A DNA stretch of 64,000 nucleotides from Hemerocallis citrina (taxonomy: Eukaryota > Streptophyta > Magnoliopsida > Asparagales > Asphodelaceae): positions 202,461,292-202,525,291 of the forward strand of contig CM030364.1 in the NCBI GenBank assembly GCA_017893485.1, read 5' to 3'. The notes beneath the pieces were generated by a model. That model worked only from the letters and a program-made list of their open reading frames with translations. It had not been told where the DNA came from and did not search any database. The translations under genes and the position numbers were made by a program. Of this stretch, positions 33,810-47,037 are shown piece after piece (position 1 is the stretch's first letter; each line of letters opens with the position of its first letter).

Positions 33810-34282
33810 TCATGAACAAATAAATTATCCTAATCTAAATAGAAAAGATATTAATTTTTTTCTCAATTATTACTTGTTGATTTTAGAAAAACTGAGGATC
33901 TTGTTGAGTTTTCGACACAATCAACACAAACCACCAAGCAAAACTAGATCTCATCAATCCCACGAAGCACATAAGAATTGTCCCAGTTAGGGTTTTTGCT
34001 TTAATCCGAAGGAGGAAGAACCAAGATGTTATTTCAACAGAGAAGATACAAGAATGTTACAATTCTTACCACGACCCTCTCTCAAGCCTAACTGGAACTT
34101 GGCTGTTGTTTACAATGGAGAAACTCTCTCACCCTCTCATATGAAGTACTCGCTTCTTCTATTCGGCACTCAGTAGAATCATATCGAGAGCAGTTTATAT
34201 TATATTTATAGAACTAGAGAAACCCTACTTTAGATATTTTGATACAATAACCATCTGATGTATACTGAAGAGATAAACATAC
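33810..34282. other. Intergenic sequence left of E3
   Basis: AT-rich, with no coding or repeat signature that I can name. The last five bases (CATAC, 34278-34282) are the expected left target duplication of E3; the right copy is outside the window. Confidence 0.5.
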
Positions 34283-37164
34283 TGTAACCCCTATTGCCCA
34301 TATTTGTATTTTTAATTATATTTAATTTAATAAAATTCTTGTTTATTTATTTTATTTTTGGTTGTATTTAATTTCATTCCCTTTGTATGGTGTATTGTGT
34401 TCCTCTTTCTTGTGATTCATTCTCTGTTGATTTCAGCTTTTATTCTCATTTATTTGGCCTACAATTTGTTCTTAATCTTGTCTATTGTTTAAACCTATTT
34501 CATGGCCTATTGTCTCTTACTGGATTCTTTTCTTTTTATTGGATACTACCAAGTTCACCCAAACCCATAATGATCCTATATAATCACCCTAATTGTACCC
34601 TAACCCTAATCACCAAACCCTAAATATCTCTCTCTCTCTAGCCGTCTCTCTCCTCTACCCCGATCTCCCGACCCCCTCTTTCTGTCGCCTTGTTGTCGTC
34701 GTCCCCTACCTCGATGCCGACAAACCCCAGCCACCCACCGCTAACCCCCTCTCCTCTTCCCCATCCCCCGTGCCGCGTCCGTCCTCCTCGCTGCCATCGT
34801 CTTCGACTATGGTCAACACAGTCAAGCAGTAGCAGTGCCGCGCCCTAGCCGCGCAGCCCATCGCTATCGTCGTCTTCTCGGTGGTCAAGCAGCGCCGCCC
34901 AGCGTCGCTGATTCCCCCCTCCCAGCGCTGTCGTCGCCTTTCCCTTGGTTACTGCCGTCTGCTCTTGCTGTTGTGCTGCTGTCTTTGTGTGTGTGTGTGA
35001 GCACGTACACAGCACGTATTTTTGGTTGGTGTTGGATCTCATTTCTTGTTCGTGCATCTCTTGTCCGTTGTGTTCGTTGTCTGGGATCCTGTTCCCGTTA
35101 TCCTGTTCTTCGTTTCCGTCGTCTTCATTCAGGCAAGTAGCTTGTATGTGTTCTTTCTCTCATAAAGGTTAATACCATAAGTAATCTAGTATAAAAATAT
35201 TTGTACTCTCATGATGATCCTATCGTGTTAATTAAACCATTGACATCATCTCTTGATCATGAGAGGTTACAATAATTGACACCCGTTACATGAAAACAAT
35301 TACATTAGTGGATATCTTGACTGTATGTTGTTTGTGGCACACCGTATGTTGTAGATGACTGTTGCATAGATGTTTGTTGGATGTAATATCTCATTATGGA
35401 CCATTTATTCACATGCCATGCTGATTTGAGTAACCCAAATATCCCATGCCTTGTATGACATCTAGATTGGACCGTTTGTAGTTAAGTTGTTTGATAAAAT
35501 ACCGAAAAGAACTTCTGTTTTGCTGTTGCCCTATTTTGCACAGTAATTTCGACTCTGTTAACATCAGTAAAATAAATAAGTTTGTGAACATAATTTGTAG
35601 CCTTTGTTTTTCAGAACTTTCGACAGATTTGAATTCCGAGTTTTTATGCATGAGTTATTGCTGTTTTACTGCAGTCGTATCGTATATTCCAGATTCTGAA
35701 CAATATGTATTCTTTAGAAAATTTTATTTTAAAACTGATATTTGAACTCTATATTTTGCTGAGTATGTTTAGATATGACTGGGAGAAATCCCTAATTTCT
35801 GTGGAATTAATTAATGACTTTTGTATCTCATTATATGCTTTTGAAACCAATCGAAATATTTTCAAACTGCAAGCTGTTCAATAAAGAATTATCTTTTCAA
35901 CCTAATTTTATTCATTTTTGATGAAAACTTTGTCAATATGAACTGTAGCATGATTTGTCTATTTTATCACCCTTTTGACGGATCAAGATTTCGAATTATA
36001 TTTTATGAATTATCTCTGTTTTGGTACTGCTGTGTCTGAACTTTCAGAATCGAGATGTTGTTGCATTACTCTGTTTTCCCAATTTTTTTGACTATACTAT
36101 CAGTATTATATATTCATGATATTTTATATTTTGAGACTAGATATGTTAAGGAATCTTCCAGATTTCTTTCAGATTTAATTATGATGATTTTAAACTCTTT
36201 TCATGCTTATAGACACGATTTTGCATTTTCTGACTGAACATAACTTCTGTTTGGCTGATATGTGACTTATATATGTGTTGAAATCGGCAGAGAGTCTAGT
36301 TTCTATATTTTCTGACAGATCTAGATTTTCTATTCTGTTAAAATGGGAATTTCAGATTTGGTACAGTAGTGGCTTGTTGTCCAGAACTGAAAATGTTGTT
36401 GTTTTGACTAATATGAGTTGTTTTTATAAACCGTTGCAATCACTATTTCATCTTAGAATTATTTCCTGTTCTTGCCATGTCTTTAGCCTGTTTGTATTCG
36501 TTTACACATGTTTATTAATAATAAAAGAAATCAAGCCAGGGTTTTTAAGGAAAAAGATCGAGTAGTGGACAATATAGAAATGCATATTTAGAAGGGACTC
36601 GTTTTCCCCACTGTTAACTGTGGTACCTACAATTTATATCTGGATGCATGAGGGCATGATCCATGACACCGTTATTGTTTGTTATTACTGTTACTGTTAC
36701 TTTTTGTCTGAATATATTGCCTTATAGAAGTTTCACTTCAAAATCTTAAAACAAAATGTTTATTATAGCAACCATGTGATAAAATCTGGGACGCATGAAG
36801 TGCTACCTAGTTAGTAATGAACATTAGACATAAGAACAACTGTTGACACTGTCACATCTTGTTACGGTTACTATGAAATTTACTATTACTTTTGATTACT
36901 GCTACAGTTGACATACTGTTACTGTTGATCCTCACTGTTACTGTTGATCCTTACTGTTACTGTTATGCTTCTCTTGTTAACACTACACTGCTTACTGTCA
37001 TCTGTAGAATGTTATATTTGCTACCCTCTCCATATTAGTATTACCTGTTTAGTTTAGTTTTTCCTTCATTTTCCTACTTGTATTGCTTGCGGCCCGGACT
37101 TGCATCTAATGGGCATTATGTTTTTCTGTTTTCCTATTTTCTTGTAATTGCCATATGAGTAGAT
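34283..37164 (+). repeat. E3 5' LTR, first part
   Basis: Left 2.9 kb of the split LTR. TATATAAT near 34576 acts as the TATA box, followed by CT-rich and then GC-rich leader (34620-34960). It aligns with 62456-64000 of the 3' LTR, for example ATCATTCCCTTTGTnTGGTGTG near 34375 and 62540, and GTGAGCACGTACACAGCACG near 34998 and 63150. Open frames between 34593 and 35172 are artefacts of the GC-rich leader. Confidence 0.9.
34576..34583 (+). promoter_or_regulatory. TATA box of E3 5' LTR
   Basis: TATATAAT followed within 30-60 bp by ACCCTAATTGTACCC and then the CT-rich leader. Confidence 0.5.
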
Positions 37165-38320
37165 TGTAACGCCCCGATTTTCATATACCGGAAAACCGTG
37201 ACATAAGCCAGAATTTTTTTCTTCAATTAGTCACAATACACAGAAAAACAGAAAAATTTAAAACTTTTTATTCAACACAAAATGTATTACAAGTCTGAAT
37301 GTTATACAACTATAATATATTACAACAGTGTTACAATAATGCCTTCACAATCCCAAGTATTACAACTTTCAACAATTTACATCAGAGTACAATGAATGAA
37401 GAACAACACTGGGTAATTCCCACTTGGGTACTTTTCAACAATTAGATAATCAACATAAATATTACAGCCGAACATAAATGACATCGACTCCTCGCTTTCC
37501 TTGCCTTGAGTCCTCCTGAATCTCGCACCTGTACTTCTGCAATCTAGTACCTATTGAAGTGGGGACGTCAGTATTCAATGATGCTTTAAGGCTGATAACT
37601 AGCAGCAAATCTCCCAAAACAAACATACAACCATGGCAAATGTGTCAGTGTAGTTTAAGTATTCGTGAGTGCTATGATTAGAATCTAATGCAATATCAAC
37701 TAAGGCTAGGATGCTCCTATTCTAATGTAAGCAAGTCTCTAGAACAGTATGCAGCCCATACTACATACGCCCCAACTCAAGCCGTTTCTTCATATACAGG
37801 GATTTGAACCCGCGCCATGTGTTCTACTTTGGTACCCATCCTGTTCCTGACATAATACTACATGACTGGCGAAGTTGCAGGTATGGTCTAGTTCCGTTAC
37901 TGCAGTCAATAGTAGTGTCCTTATTTGCCACTATTGCCCAGTCGCACCGGACCCCACTCAAAAGCCAACACGAACTACAAGGTACTTTTCAACCTTCTTC
38001 CGTACCCTCAACTGGTCATGAGAAGGCATAGAACCTGACAGAATCGTGGGGTCTATTTCCCTAGGAAACCCTCTCGTTCTTATCATGGCACATTCAGGAA
38101 TTAACAATCAAGATACGAAACCCGTGCTCCCAACTTGGCATGAAAAAGCATCGCCCGTATCCCTTTGACAGGGGAATACATCCCAATAACACCACCTAGT
38201 ATCAACCTATAGGAGAGGTTGGGTTATAGGGTATCACCCCTAACACCAACTCTCACCTTTTGGTAATTTATAGATAAAAATGGTTAAGCAACTGTTATTA
38301 CCCTAACAATGTCACTAACC

Positions 38321-38536
38321 CTAACCAAACAAGCGAGACATGCCATTGTGCTTCCAACTAGACATGAAAAAAACACCGTATGTGTCCCTCTTCTAACCAA
38401 ACAAGCGAGACACGGCATTGTGCTTCCAACTCGGCATGAAAAAGCATTGTACATGTCCCTCTTCTAACCAAACAAGCGAGACACGATACGGTGCTTCCAA
38501 CTTGACATGAAAAAGCACCGTACGTGTCCCTCTTCT
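38321..38536. repeat. Three tandem 71-72 bp units
   Basis: Units start at 38321, 38393 and 38464 (CTAACCAAACAAGCGAGAC) and end CGTGTCCCTCTT. About 85-90% alike by eye. Confidence 0.9.
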
Positions 38537-39249
38537 AGAGAGTGCAACAATTAACCTATCCTAACCTAGACTTCACAAGATCTCATCGGATCCACCCATA
38601 GCCTACAATACCTACATACGAGCCAAATAAGCTATGTATGAGACCAACCGTTACATACGGCCTAGGTGAGCCACGTATGAGACAACTACATACAACGACC
38701 ACACTAGAATCAACCTAGAAGCAACAACACGCGCTTGCTAGCAAAGTTTGTTCTTGTATAATTAGAAGCAACCGAAGAATCTACTAACATTCTAAATTAG
38801 GCGTTCTACCAATGAGAAGCCCAAAAGCGACATAACAACCTTTATCAAGCTAACAATTATTAGTGACCTTCCCCAACCCTTATTTCCCATGAAGGCGGAG
38901 AATGTTCACATGATACGGTCCAATCTTAAGTAGAACCTCATACAACAAAAATCCATGGTTTCTTTTCCCAAATTGAACTAGAACCACATGCAACTAGGTT
39001 TTTGGGTTCTCTTTCAAGTTTGAGCTAGAAGCACCTAGAAGCTAGGTGTATGGGTTCATAGGTTCTTCCTAATCCTTCACTACAATACTACCATATACAA
39101 TTCAAGCATGGTTTCTTTTAGCTAGAAAGCTACAATATACTATTCAATCATGCATGGTTCTTTGAATCTAAAACAATTATGCAATCTCAAACATGAGTTC
39201 CTTCTAGGGGATTAGCTAGAATGACCTCACAAATTAATATTGCAACTAC

Positions 39250-40910
39250 AATATGATTGGTTCTCCACTAACGCTATAACCACAACATGATAGTTTCTTT
39301 GCTAAACACTACAACTACAACATGGATATCTACCATTACTTTATACAAGAATGGTTACTATTATTTTAAGTATGGACTTTACTCACACTTAAGCATGAAA
39401 TTCTACTACTTTAAGCATGTATATCTACTACCCACTCTAAGCATGGATCTTCACTACTTAAGCATGGATGGTCACTACAACTCAAGCATGGATATAACTT
39501 AAGTAGAAAGCTACTATAAGCTTAAAGCATGAATAGCTACTAGATTTAAGCATGGATATCTCCTACTACTTTAGCATGGCTAATTGCTACAACTTACCCA
39601 TGGGTATTAATAATTTAGCATGGTATACAACAAAGCAAGATTTTCTTTACTACTTTAACCTACAACAATTAGCATGGTATACAACCTTAAACATCATTCT
39701 TCAACAATCTCAAGCATGGTAGGAACCTAAAACAATCTTAAGCATGACATACTACTTAAGCATTCCTACAACATTCTTAGGCATGGTAGGTAATTTAAAC
39801 ATCAGTCCTACACATTCCTAAGCATGGTATATGCCTTAACATGAGTCTACAACATTCTAAACATGGTATACTACTTAAGTATCAACCTAAACATGGTATA
39901 CATTTTAAGCTTGAACCTACAACATTCTAAATATGGTATACTACTTAAGTATCAACCTAAGCATGGTATACATTTTAAGCATGAACCTACATCATTCTAA
40001 ACATGGTATACTACTTAAGTATTAATCTAAGCATGGTATACATTTTAAGCATGAACCTACAAAATTCTAACATGGTATACTACTTAAGTATCAACCTAAG
40101 CATGGTATACATTTTAAGCATAGATAAATATGAGTTCTCTACTACAATCCCAGTAACATGCATACAACATAAGCATAAACTCACTACATCTTAGCATGAA
40201 TGATTACTAGGCTTAAGCATGGATATCTTCTACTAGCTTAAGCATGTATCTTTTCCTACAACTACTTAAGCATGGTATACAACGTAGGTATGAGTTTCTT
40301 TTCTACCTTATCTTACAACACATTAAGCATAGTAGAAAGCATGAGTATCAATCCTACAATAATCTAACATGGTATATAATTTTCCTGCAACAATCTAAGC
40401 ATGGATTGTACTTTCCTACAACAATCTAAGCATGGTAGGTAATTAAACATTAATCATACAACAATCTTAGCATGGGTATATATACTTAGCTTGAATCAAC
40501 AACATTCCTAAGCATGGTATTCAACTTCAATATTAATCTACAACAATCTAAGCATGGTATATCAATCAATCTAAGCATGGTATATATCACAAGCATCAAC
40601 CTACTACAATCTAGCATGGTATGTTGATCTACAACAATCTAAGCATGAAAACAACTTAAGTAGAACATCTACTACTGCAATCTAGCATGAGGAGTTTCTT
40701 TACTATATCAAACCTACACAATCTAGCATGGATACAATATAAACATGGGTTCTTACTATAATTCTTACAACAAGTTAAGCATGAATACAACATAAACATG
40801 GACTTCCTACAACATTGTAGACAACATAAACTTAGATTTCCTACAATATTTGAGCATGAATACAACATACACATGGACTTCCTACAACATGGTAGACATT
40901 ATAAATATGG
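39250..40910. repeat. Minisatellite field with core AAGCATGGTATAC
   Basis: About 1.7 kb of degenerate 30-40 bp units with the core TCTAAGCATGGTATAC and CTACAACA spacers. Short frames in it are artefacts. It is unusual for an LTR R/U5 region to be so expanded. Confidence 0.85.
39851..40117. repeat. Higher-order array: four exact 70-bp periods
   Basis: Units start at 39851, 39921, 39991 and 40061. Each is two related half units (CATGGTATACTACTTAAGTA and CATGGTATACATTTTAAGC). The spacing is exactly 70 bp each time and the copies differ at only a few sites, so this is a recent local amplification within the older minisatellite. Confidence 0.9.
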
Positions 40911-41168
40911 GCTTCCTACAACATCTAACATGAAACAACAATTTAACTTTATGAGCTACCATTTCTACATACAACAAGTCTATCTTTTTATAACTAGGAG
41001 CTAACACAAATTTGTTATTTAATAAATTAGAGAGCGAGAAGAAAATAAAAGACTCATTTTTAATAATCAAGAGTTCTACAACCCCAAGGGGTATGTAATA
41101 GTTCTATGTGCAAAACATATGCTTATGCCAAAGGTTCTTGGTTGAGTTCTACATCCCAAAATGGGTAT

Positions 41169-41756
41169 TGTTACCGCTGATTTCGGTGTGGGGGTAAACA
41201 GATAGAATTTGTGAGTCCGAGAAGAACCTAAACAGTTGACTCAGCCTTCTTGCTCCTACCGCAACCTGCAAGGAAGTGCGAAATACCGGGGTTGATTCCG
41301 GCGACGCACCCTCCGACGCTCTTGTCAGTAATCAGAAAAGATTAAGAAAGAGCTTAAGTGATGAAAAAGTGATTAACCTGGTCATGGAGGCAGAGGGGTC
41401 GTATTTATAGTCGCCAGGGGAGTTGTTTGAGGGTCTGATTTCCTGTGTAACAGCCGGGAGCAAAATCCTCAGTCTGTTTAGGAAATCTTTCCTTGATTCC
41501 CGGTGAGAGCAAATCAAGGCCATTGATTTGGCCAAATCATGGATCCTGATTTGTCTCTTGTTGGTTTGGGTTCGTCTCGGGTCGGAACCCGTACCCAATA
41601 GGTGTGGATCCATTTGCGGGTTATTGGATCTGCGAGGAGGAGATTCAGTACCCGCTTTGGATCCGCTTGTATGTGAAATTACCTTTTTACCCCCGAGCAT
41701 CAAGATTCGTGCCCAATCTGGACGGTTCCGATTTAACCCCATTTTTAGCCATATCA
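41169..41756 (-). repeat. Tat element 3' LTR
   Basis: 588 bp, near-identical to 55587-56173; contains TATAAATAC on the minus strand at about 41401-41409. Confidence 0.95.
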
Positions 41757-41772
41757 CGAGCCCCCCACTCCT
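41757..41772 (-). other. Polypurine tract of the Tat element
   Basis: GGAGTGGGGGGCTCG on the minus strand directly abuts the 3' LTR, the usual plus-strand primer. Confidence 0.8.
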
Positions 41773-44100
41773 AAAGACTGAGTGTAATCAGCCTTTGAGG
41801 AGTAGTTTAACTGTTTTGGTGGCTAGCGGAGTTGTATCGGAGTCCACATGGAGGATTTAGAATCTCGAAGGGGGTAGTGATGTAACTTTTTGATGCCATG
41901 TGTTGTTTCCTAGCCATATCGAGCATTTGGCGCCTTTCATCTATTTTTTTCGGATTATTTATTTAATTTTGCGATGTGTTTACTAATCGTTCGGGGGCCT
42001 TAACTGTACATTCTAGGCAATAATTGTTCGTTCAGGGGCTCAAAAATATACCCCCGAATTTTTAATTATTTTCTAGAATTTTTAGTTAATTTTCCCGAAT
42101 TTTTGGCAATTTTTTCGCAATTTTTAAATAAATAAAAAACGATTTTTAATACTGATTTATGGCGTGGCACAATCTGGACCTTTGATCGCCGTCGGGCGTG
42201 ATTTTCTGAGAGATCTGACGGTCTCCATCGCTCGGCAGATTTTTCCTCCGTTTGCGAGCTCGGAAGGGCACTTGCTCGGCTGCCGACCGGAGACTAGGGG
42301 GTTCGGCGTTCCGAGCGACGTGGCGCAATCTGAGCCGTCGGATGGTGGCGCATCTCCCAAGAAAACGCTATCTTGTCTTTTAGCGCGCGTGGCGCAATCT
42401 GGACCGTTCATCATCATGAGCATGAATTTTTGGAAGATCCAACGGTTGTGAGAGCTCGGTGTCTTTTTTCTCCGTTTGCGAGCTCGGAATGGCACTTACT
42501 CGGTCGCCGACCGAAGACAGGGGGTCTCGGGATGCCGAGTGACGTGGCGCGCTCTGAACCGTCGGATGGCAACGCACATCTCGAGACGGGCACATTTCTC
42601 AAGAAAACACTATCTTGTCGTTTAGTGTCCTCGGCGAGATCTGGGCCGTCTGATCGAGATCAGGCGCAATTCTTGAGGAGAAAGTGAGTTTTCCCCATTT
42701 GCGAGCTCGGAAAGGCACTTGCGCGGCATCCGACCGGGGACAGGGGGTTTCGGTAGGACGAGCGGCGCGGCGCGATCCGCATCGAGACGATCCTGTTCCC
42801 AAGGACATTAATGGTGCTCCAGAATTTGTGCGGCGTTCCACCTTCTTCAGGTCATTAAGGATAACTCCTTCAATTAATGTGTGATGCTTCAACTTCCGAG
42901 GATCATAATGGCTAGGTCTTGGAGGTTAGGCTATAAGTACTCCACTTTCCTTTGTCATTTCAATCACAATCAACATAGAGTTTCAGACCTCGGAGGTATC
43001 TGCCTTGGGTAGCTTCTCTTTTGAGGTCCGGAGGGGTGGTTGCTCTTCTGTCTGGTTTTCCCTCTGTTCCTAACAGCCCCAAAGTGGATGTCAGGAGCGG
43101 GGGGGAACGAGGCAGTAGCGGCGACGACCGTAGTCCGGACACGATTGATGAGTTACTTCAGAAGGATGGGTGGTCGCCCCTGTTGTCTTGTTCTTTTCCC
43201 GTTCCTCACTGCTCCGAAGGGGATGTCAGGAGCGGGAGGGAATAAGGCAGTAGTGGCGACGACCATAGTCCGGACCCGGGGTGTGGGCTACTTCGGAAGG
43301 ACGGGTGGTCGTTCTTCCACCAAGATCTTCTGCCTTCCCTGTTTGCTCCGCAGCGGGTGTTAGGGTCGGCAGAGATCATGGTGGGAGAGGTGATCATCCA
43401 TGTCCGAATCCAAGGGGTGAGCTTGTTCGGATGGACGAGCGGTCGTTCCTTCACCATGATTTTTTCCGGACCATCTGAGCTCGTTGTTTGCAACTGTGAA
43501 GGCGCGGTTGCCAGAGTCCTCTGCCAGGCCGAGCCTTCCAGTTGCAACCAACTAGCTCGGAATGGTGCGCTTCTTCTGATCTCTGAGTGTTGATGGGCCC
43601 CCTCCCATCTCTGTCTTCCTTCCGGGCTGATGGCTTCTGATGGATGTCAACCCGGAGGAGTTAGAGATGGGGGGAGTGCCGATCTGTTTTTGATCGGGGC
43701 CTGTGGGTCGGCGGTATACCGACCGAGACACGGGACCTGGGGGGTGCGCGCCGAGGGCGGTGCCTTAAAACTTTGAATCAAATTTTTTCCTGGTTCTTCT
43801 AGACATAGGTGGGGTGTCCGAGGGTTCAATCGTCCGAGCGACGTGGTGCAACCCGAGCCATTGGATGATGGCGCGCATCTCAAGACGGGCACATTTCTCC
43901 AGTAAACACTATCTTGTCGTCTAGTGTTCTCGGCGAGATCTGGGCCGTCTGATCGAGATCATGTGCGAAAGTTGAGGAGAAAGTGTGTTTTCTCCGTTTG
44001 CCGGCTCGGGAAGGCACTTGCTCGGATTCCGACCGGGCCCTGTCGCAGACAAGTTCGGATTACTTGTAGCTCGGATTCAGATCCCCTGGAGCCGAGCTAA
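41773..44100. repeat. 3' region of the Tat element with repeated GC-rich modules
   Basis: After an AT-rich lead (41773-42150), modules recur with the words GGCGCAATCTGGACCGT, AAAACGCTATCTTGTCGTTTAG and TTTGCGAGCTCGGAAGG followed by GCACTTGCTCGG and CGACCGGGGACAGGGGG. They occur at about 42165-42395, 42395-42630, 42640-42770 and 43830-44040. The same module appears on the other side of the antisense cluster at about 48690-48960. Open frames here are not coding by any family resemblance. Confidence 0.75.
43034..43436. repeat. Three tandem 134-135 bp units
   Basis: Units start at 43034, 43168 and 43303 (GGGTGGT), with a partial fourth at 43437. They share ATGTCAGGAGCGGGnGGGAA and GCGACGACCnTAGTCCGGAC. 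Diverged more than the 110-bp array. Confidence 0.8.
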
Positions 44101-44206
44101 CTGACTTGGTGATGGAGACAGTGGTGATGGGCCTTTGCGACGTTTCGAGAGCAGCCCAAAAGTCGCGCTTATTCGTTTGGAAGTCCAAGGGACGTTCCAT
44201 TTTTAC

Positions 44207-44213
44207 TATAAAT
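44207..44213 (+). promoter_or_regulatory. TATA box of the antisense gene cluster
   Basis: TATAAAT at 44207, followed by a C-run and a CT-rich leader (44240-44280), 200 bp before the first ATG at 44409. It faces opposite to the element's own LTR promoter, so the cluster appears to have its own promoter. Confidence 0.5.
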
Positions 44214-44408
44214 CTTCACCCCCCCCCCTTAGACCAAGTCTCATTTTTTACTTTTACTCTCTCTCTCTTCAGTTCTCACTTTGCTTCGAAGTTTTCAACT
44301 CTCTGGTGGCGGTGCTAGCTGTTGCGGTAGCGTTCCTTGCTTCCGGTGAACTTTCCGACCGTACATATCACTTCAAGGTCAGTCTCTTTCCCTTCTCTCT
44401 TAGAAAAA

Positions 44409-46823
44409 ATGGTTAAGATCTTGGATGAGACCCCCGCCTCGGAGCAAGCCGTCGGCCGAGGGGATAGAGGGAAGGAGGTAGTGGAGCCGAGCGATCAGAA
44501 TGTCGTTCGTCCGGACAGAGAAGGTGAAGTCGCCGAGCTGCCTAAGGAGGTTGCGGCGGTATCCCGGGAGGGCAAGGTCCGTGGTCACGATCGTGGAGAC
44601 GCCGAGGACGGCGGGAGCGTTCGGTCGGCAGCCCATTTCTCTGTCGAGTGTAGGGGGCGTGCGGGACTACGCTGAGGACACCTTGGAGAGAGTGACCCAA
44701 GGCACGGCGAAGTTGGTGGAAGAGAACGAGCCAAGGGAGCTATCCGAGGTGGACCATACTATCTCGTCTCTCACCGAGGGTGACCTTCGCCTGATCCGAG
44801 AGGGCTTCCGGATCCCGCTTGAGTATGCACTGCTCCTCCCCGGGCCGGGTTTCCGAGCCAACACAAAGTCCTCGTCGGACGTGTGCGTCTTCCCGGTCGA
44901 CTCCCTTATTGCCGGACTCCGCTTTCCCCTCCACCCGTTCGTGGTTGAAGTCCTGGTCTGGTACGGTTTGAGCCCTGCTTAGCTGATGCCGAACACATGG
45001 AGGCACGTCGTGGCGTTCGTCCTCCGATGCCAAGAAGTCGGCGGCAAGCCGACTATGTTCCTCTTCCGGAGTCTCTTCCGACCTTGCCAGCCAAGGCAAG
45101 ACGAACAGAGGTTCTTCCTTTCTCCTCTGACAAGCGTGAAGTTGATCGAGAATCCGGACTCGATCAAACATTGGAAGGAGAAGTACTTCCTCGTCCGAGC
45201 CCTGACGCCGTGGGTGATACCAACGGTTTGGGCAAAGGAGGGTCTACCCAAGCGGACCAAGAGGGAGGCACCGCTGAGTGATGAGGAGGCGGAGGTCCAG
45301 AGGAAGCTCCTCGCCCTACCAGCACTGAGCTGGAAAGATATTACCGAGGAGCATCTGTTCCGTGGGGGTCTCAGTCCGATCGACCCTCGTATGCTTCTGG
45401 TATTTATACTCTTTGTTTAAAGTTCATGAAAATTTCTCTAAGTTTTTTCATTCAGCTTTTGCAGAGACGATGAAGCTGGACTACAAAGCTCTGGTGGCGA
45501 AGGGCAGGTCAGAGCAGGAGAAGAAGAAGAGGCTGTTGGCCGGGCCTCAGGACGGCCGAGCCCCAAAGAAGCCCTCGGTGGCGAAGCTCGCCGACCAGCC
45601 GAAGGTCATGGTCCTCAAGCAGGGGGATGTCATGGTCCTCGACACTCCGACCTCGAACCCGCCGGTCGTTGACCCTCCGACCTCGGATGCGCCGGTCCCC
45701 GACCCTCCGACCTCGGATGTGCCGACACCGATCTCGAAGGGGGATGCTCCCGGCTCGTCGAGCGGTGTGTTCGGCGCAAAGGAGGTGCTGTCCCTCCATG
45801 TCCCGCCCCTCACTGCCGATGCGGAGAAGATCTTGACCGAGCGTAATAAGCAGATTTTCGTCCCCGACTGGCAGGTGATGAACGTCGACGGCTTCTTAGG
45901 CGACGGGAACATCTGCATGGAGGCGGTGAGGCACCTGCCGACCCCGAAGGATCGAGCGACCCTGAAGGCCGGGATGGCAGGGGACGCCGTGATGCAGATT
46001 GCTCGGAACACTATGTCGGTAAGTGGGCCGAGCCTTCCTTCATCCAAATTTCTTCCTTAGAATTTTTCTAAGTTCTAGGGTTCGGGTTTTAACGTGTTGT
46101 TCTCTTTCAGACTCTCTGCCACTTCAACTTCTGGTCAAGGAGTTGGCGAACAAGGAGTGGGAGAACGAGCGGGAGAGGGCGGAGCGCGTCAAGGTCGCGC
46201 AGCAGCTTGACACCGAGCAGCTTCTCTCGGCGAAGAGGGCTGCTGCAGTGGGGGGCCTGGAGAAGCAGCTGGCCGACGCCATTCAGCTGTCGAAGGACAC
46301 GGCGGCCAAGCTTGAGAAGGAGGCAGCCGAGCTGAAGGAGGAGCTGGCCAACGCTTGGTCGGCAGCGGAGAAAGAGGTTGCCGAGCTGAGGGAGGCACTG
46401 GCCAAGGCTCGGTCGGAAGCGGAGACGGCTCGAAAGAGGGCCGAGAAGATCAAGGCCAAACACCTGAAGAAGGTGAAGAAGGTGAGGAAGGCCGTGCAGG
46501 AGGAGGCCGCGCAGCACATGATCCAGAACATGGAGGATGCCTACGGTCGATACCTGCTCCATGTAGCCACCAGGAACCCGGGCTTCGACACGTCCTCCTA
46601 CCATTTTTACGACCCTGTGGAAGGGGAGGAAGGGATTACCGAGGGTCTGCTCGGCCCCAAGGGAGAGACGGAACCTGTCGAAGGCCCTGGGGAGACCGAA
46701 GCCGAGGGCGAGGAGGAGGATGACTCAGGAGAGGAGAGTTGGAGCGAAGGCGGAGGCGAGGGCGATGGCGAGGACAAGACCGGGGGGTCGACGGACCCGA
46801 ACGGCAAAAAGGTCGACCCCTGA
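44409..46823 (+). pseudogene. Antisense gene A: PF04195-type domain plus coiled coil
   Basis: ATG 44409 opens an acidic N-terminal frame. Continuation needs a change to the frame running from about 44630. That frame holds the 'putative gypsy type transposon' region (PF04195/Transposase_28): LRLIREGFRIPLEYAL, FPLHPFVVEVLVWYGLSPA, a TAG at 44980-44982, then LMPNTWRHVVAFVLRCQE, SIKHWKEKYFLVR and WKDITEEHLF. Intron 45389-45455 (GTATGC...TTCAG) joins in frame to a basic and Pro-rich exon with four PPTSDxPxxD-like repeats (45456-46018). After a second intron (GTAAGT at 46019; acceptor TTTCAG 46110 or CAAG 46139) a long coiled coil (KELANKEWENERERAERVK onward) ends in an acidic tail, with TGA at 46821-46823. 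Function unknown. Confidence 0.8.
45389..45455 (+). other. Intron 1 of antisense gene A
   Basis: 67 bp, donor GTATGC, acceptor TTCATTCAG. Of the donors I tested, only this one keeps the reading frame into the next exon. Confidence 0.65.
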
Positions 46824-47037
46824 CTCGGTTGTCTTCTTTTAGTTTTTTGTTGTTTTGTTTTCTTTTTGTAAGCCTCATTGCGGACTGGCCACCGCTCGTG
46901 TAGAACTTTCACCTCGATTTTGAATGAAAAACATTTTGTTTGGCCAAAATTTGTTCAAGTGTTGAGCTTCGGATTTGCGTGTGACTAGTCGTAGATGTTT
47001 CCGAGTGTTGGGTATCGGATTTATCTCTGCTTTTCAG

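Noticed and set aside
39287..41004. Small Tyr/Leu/Ser-rich proteins in the minisatellite field
   Set aside because: Their residues follow the repeat period and change with each unit; no start context or conservation.
45547..46604. Minus-strand open frames opposite antisense gene A
   Set aside because: They are mirror readings of a GC-rich coding strand. The plus strand has the PF04195-type match, introns and coiled coils.
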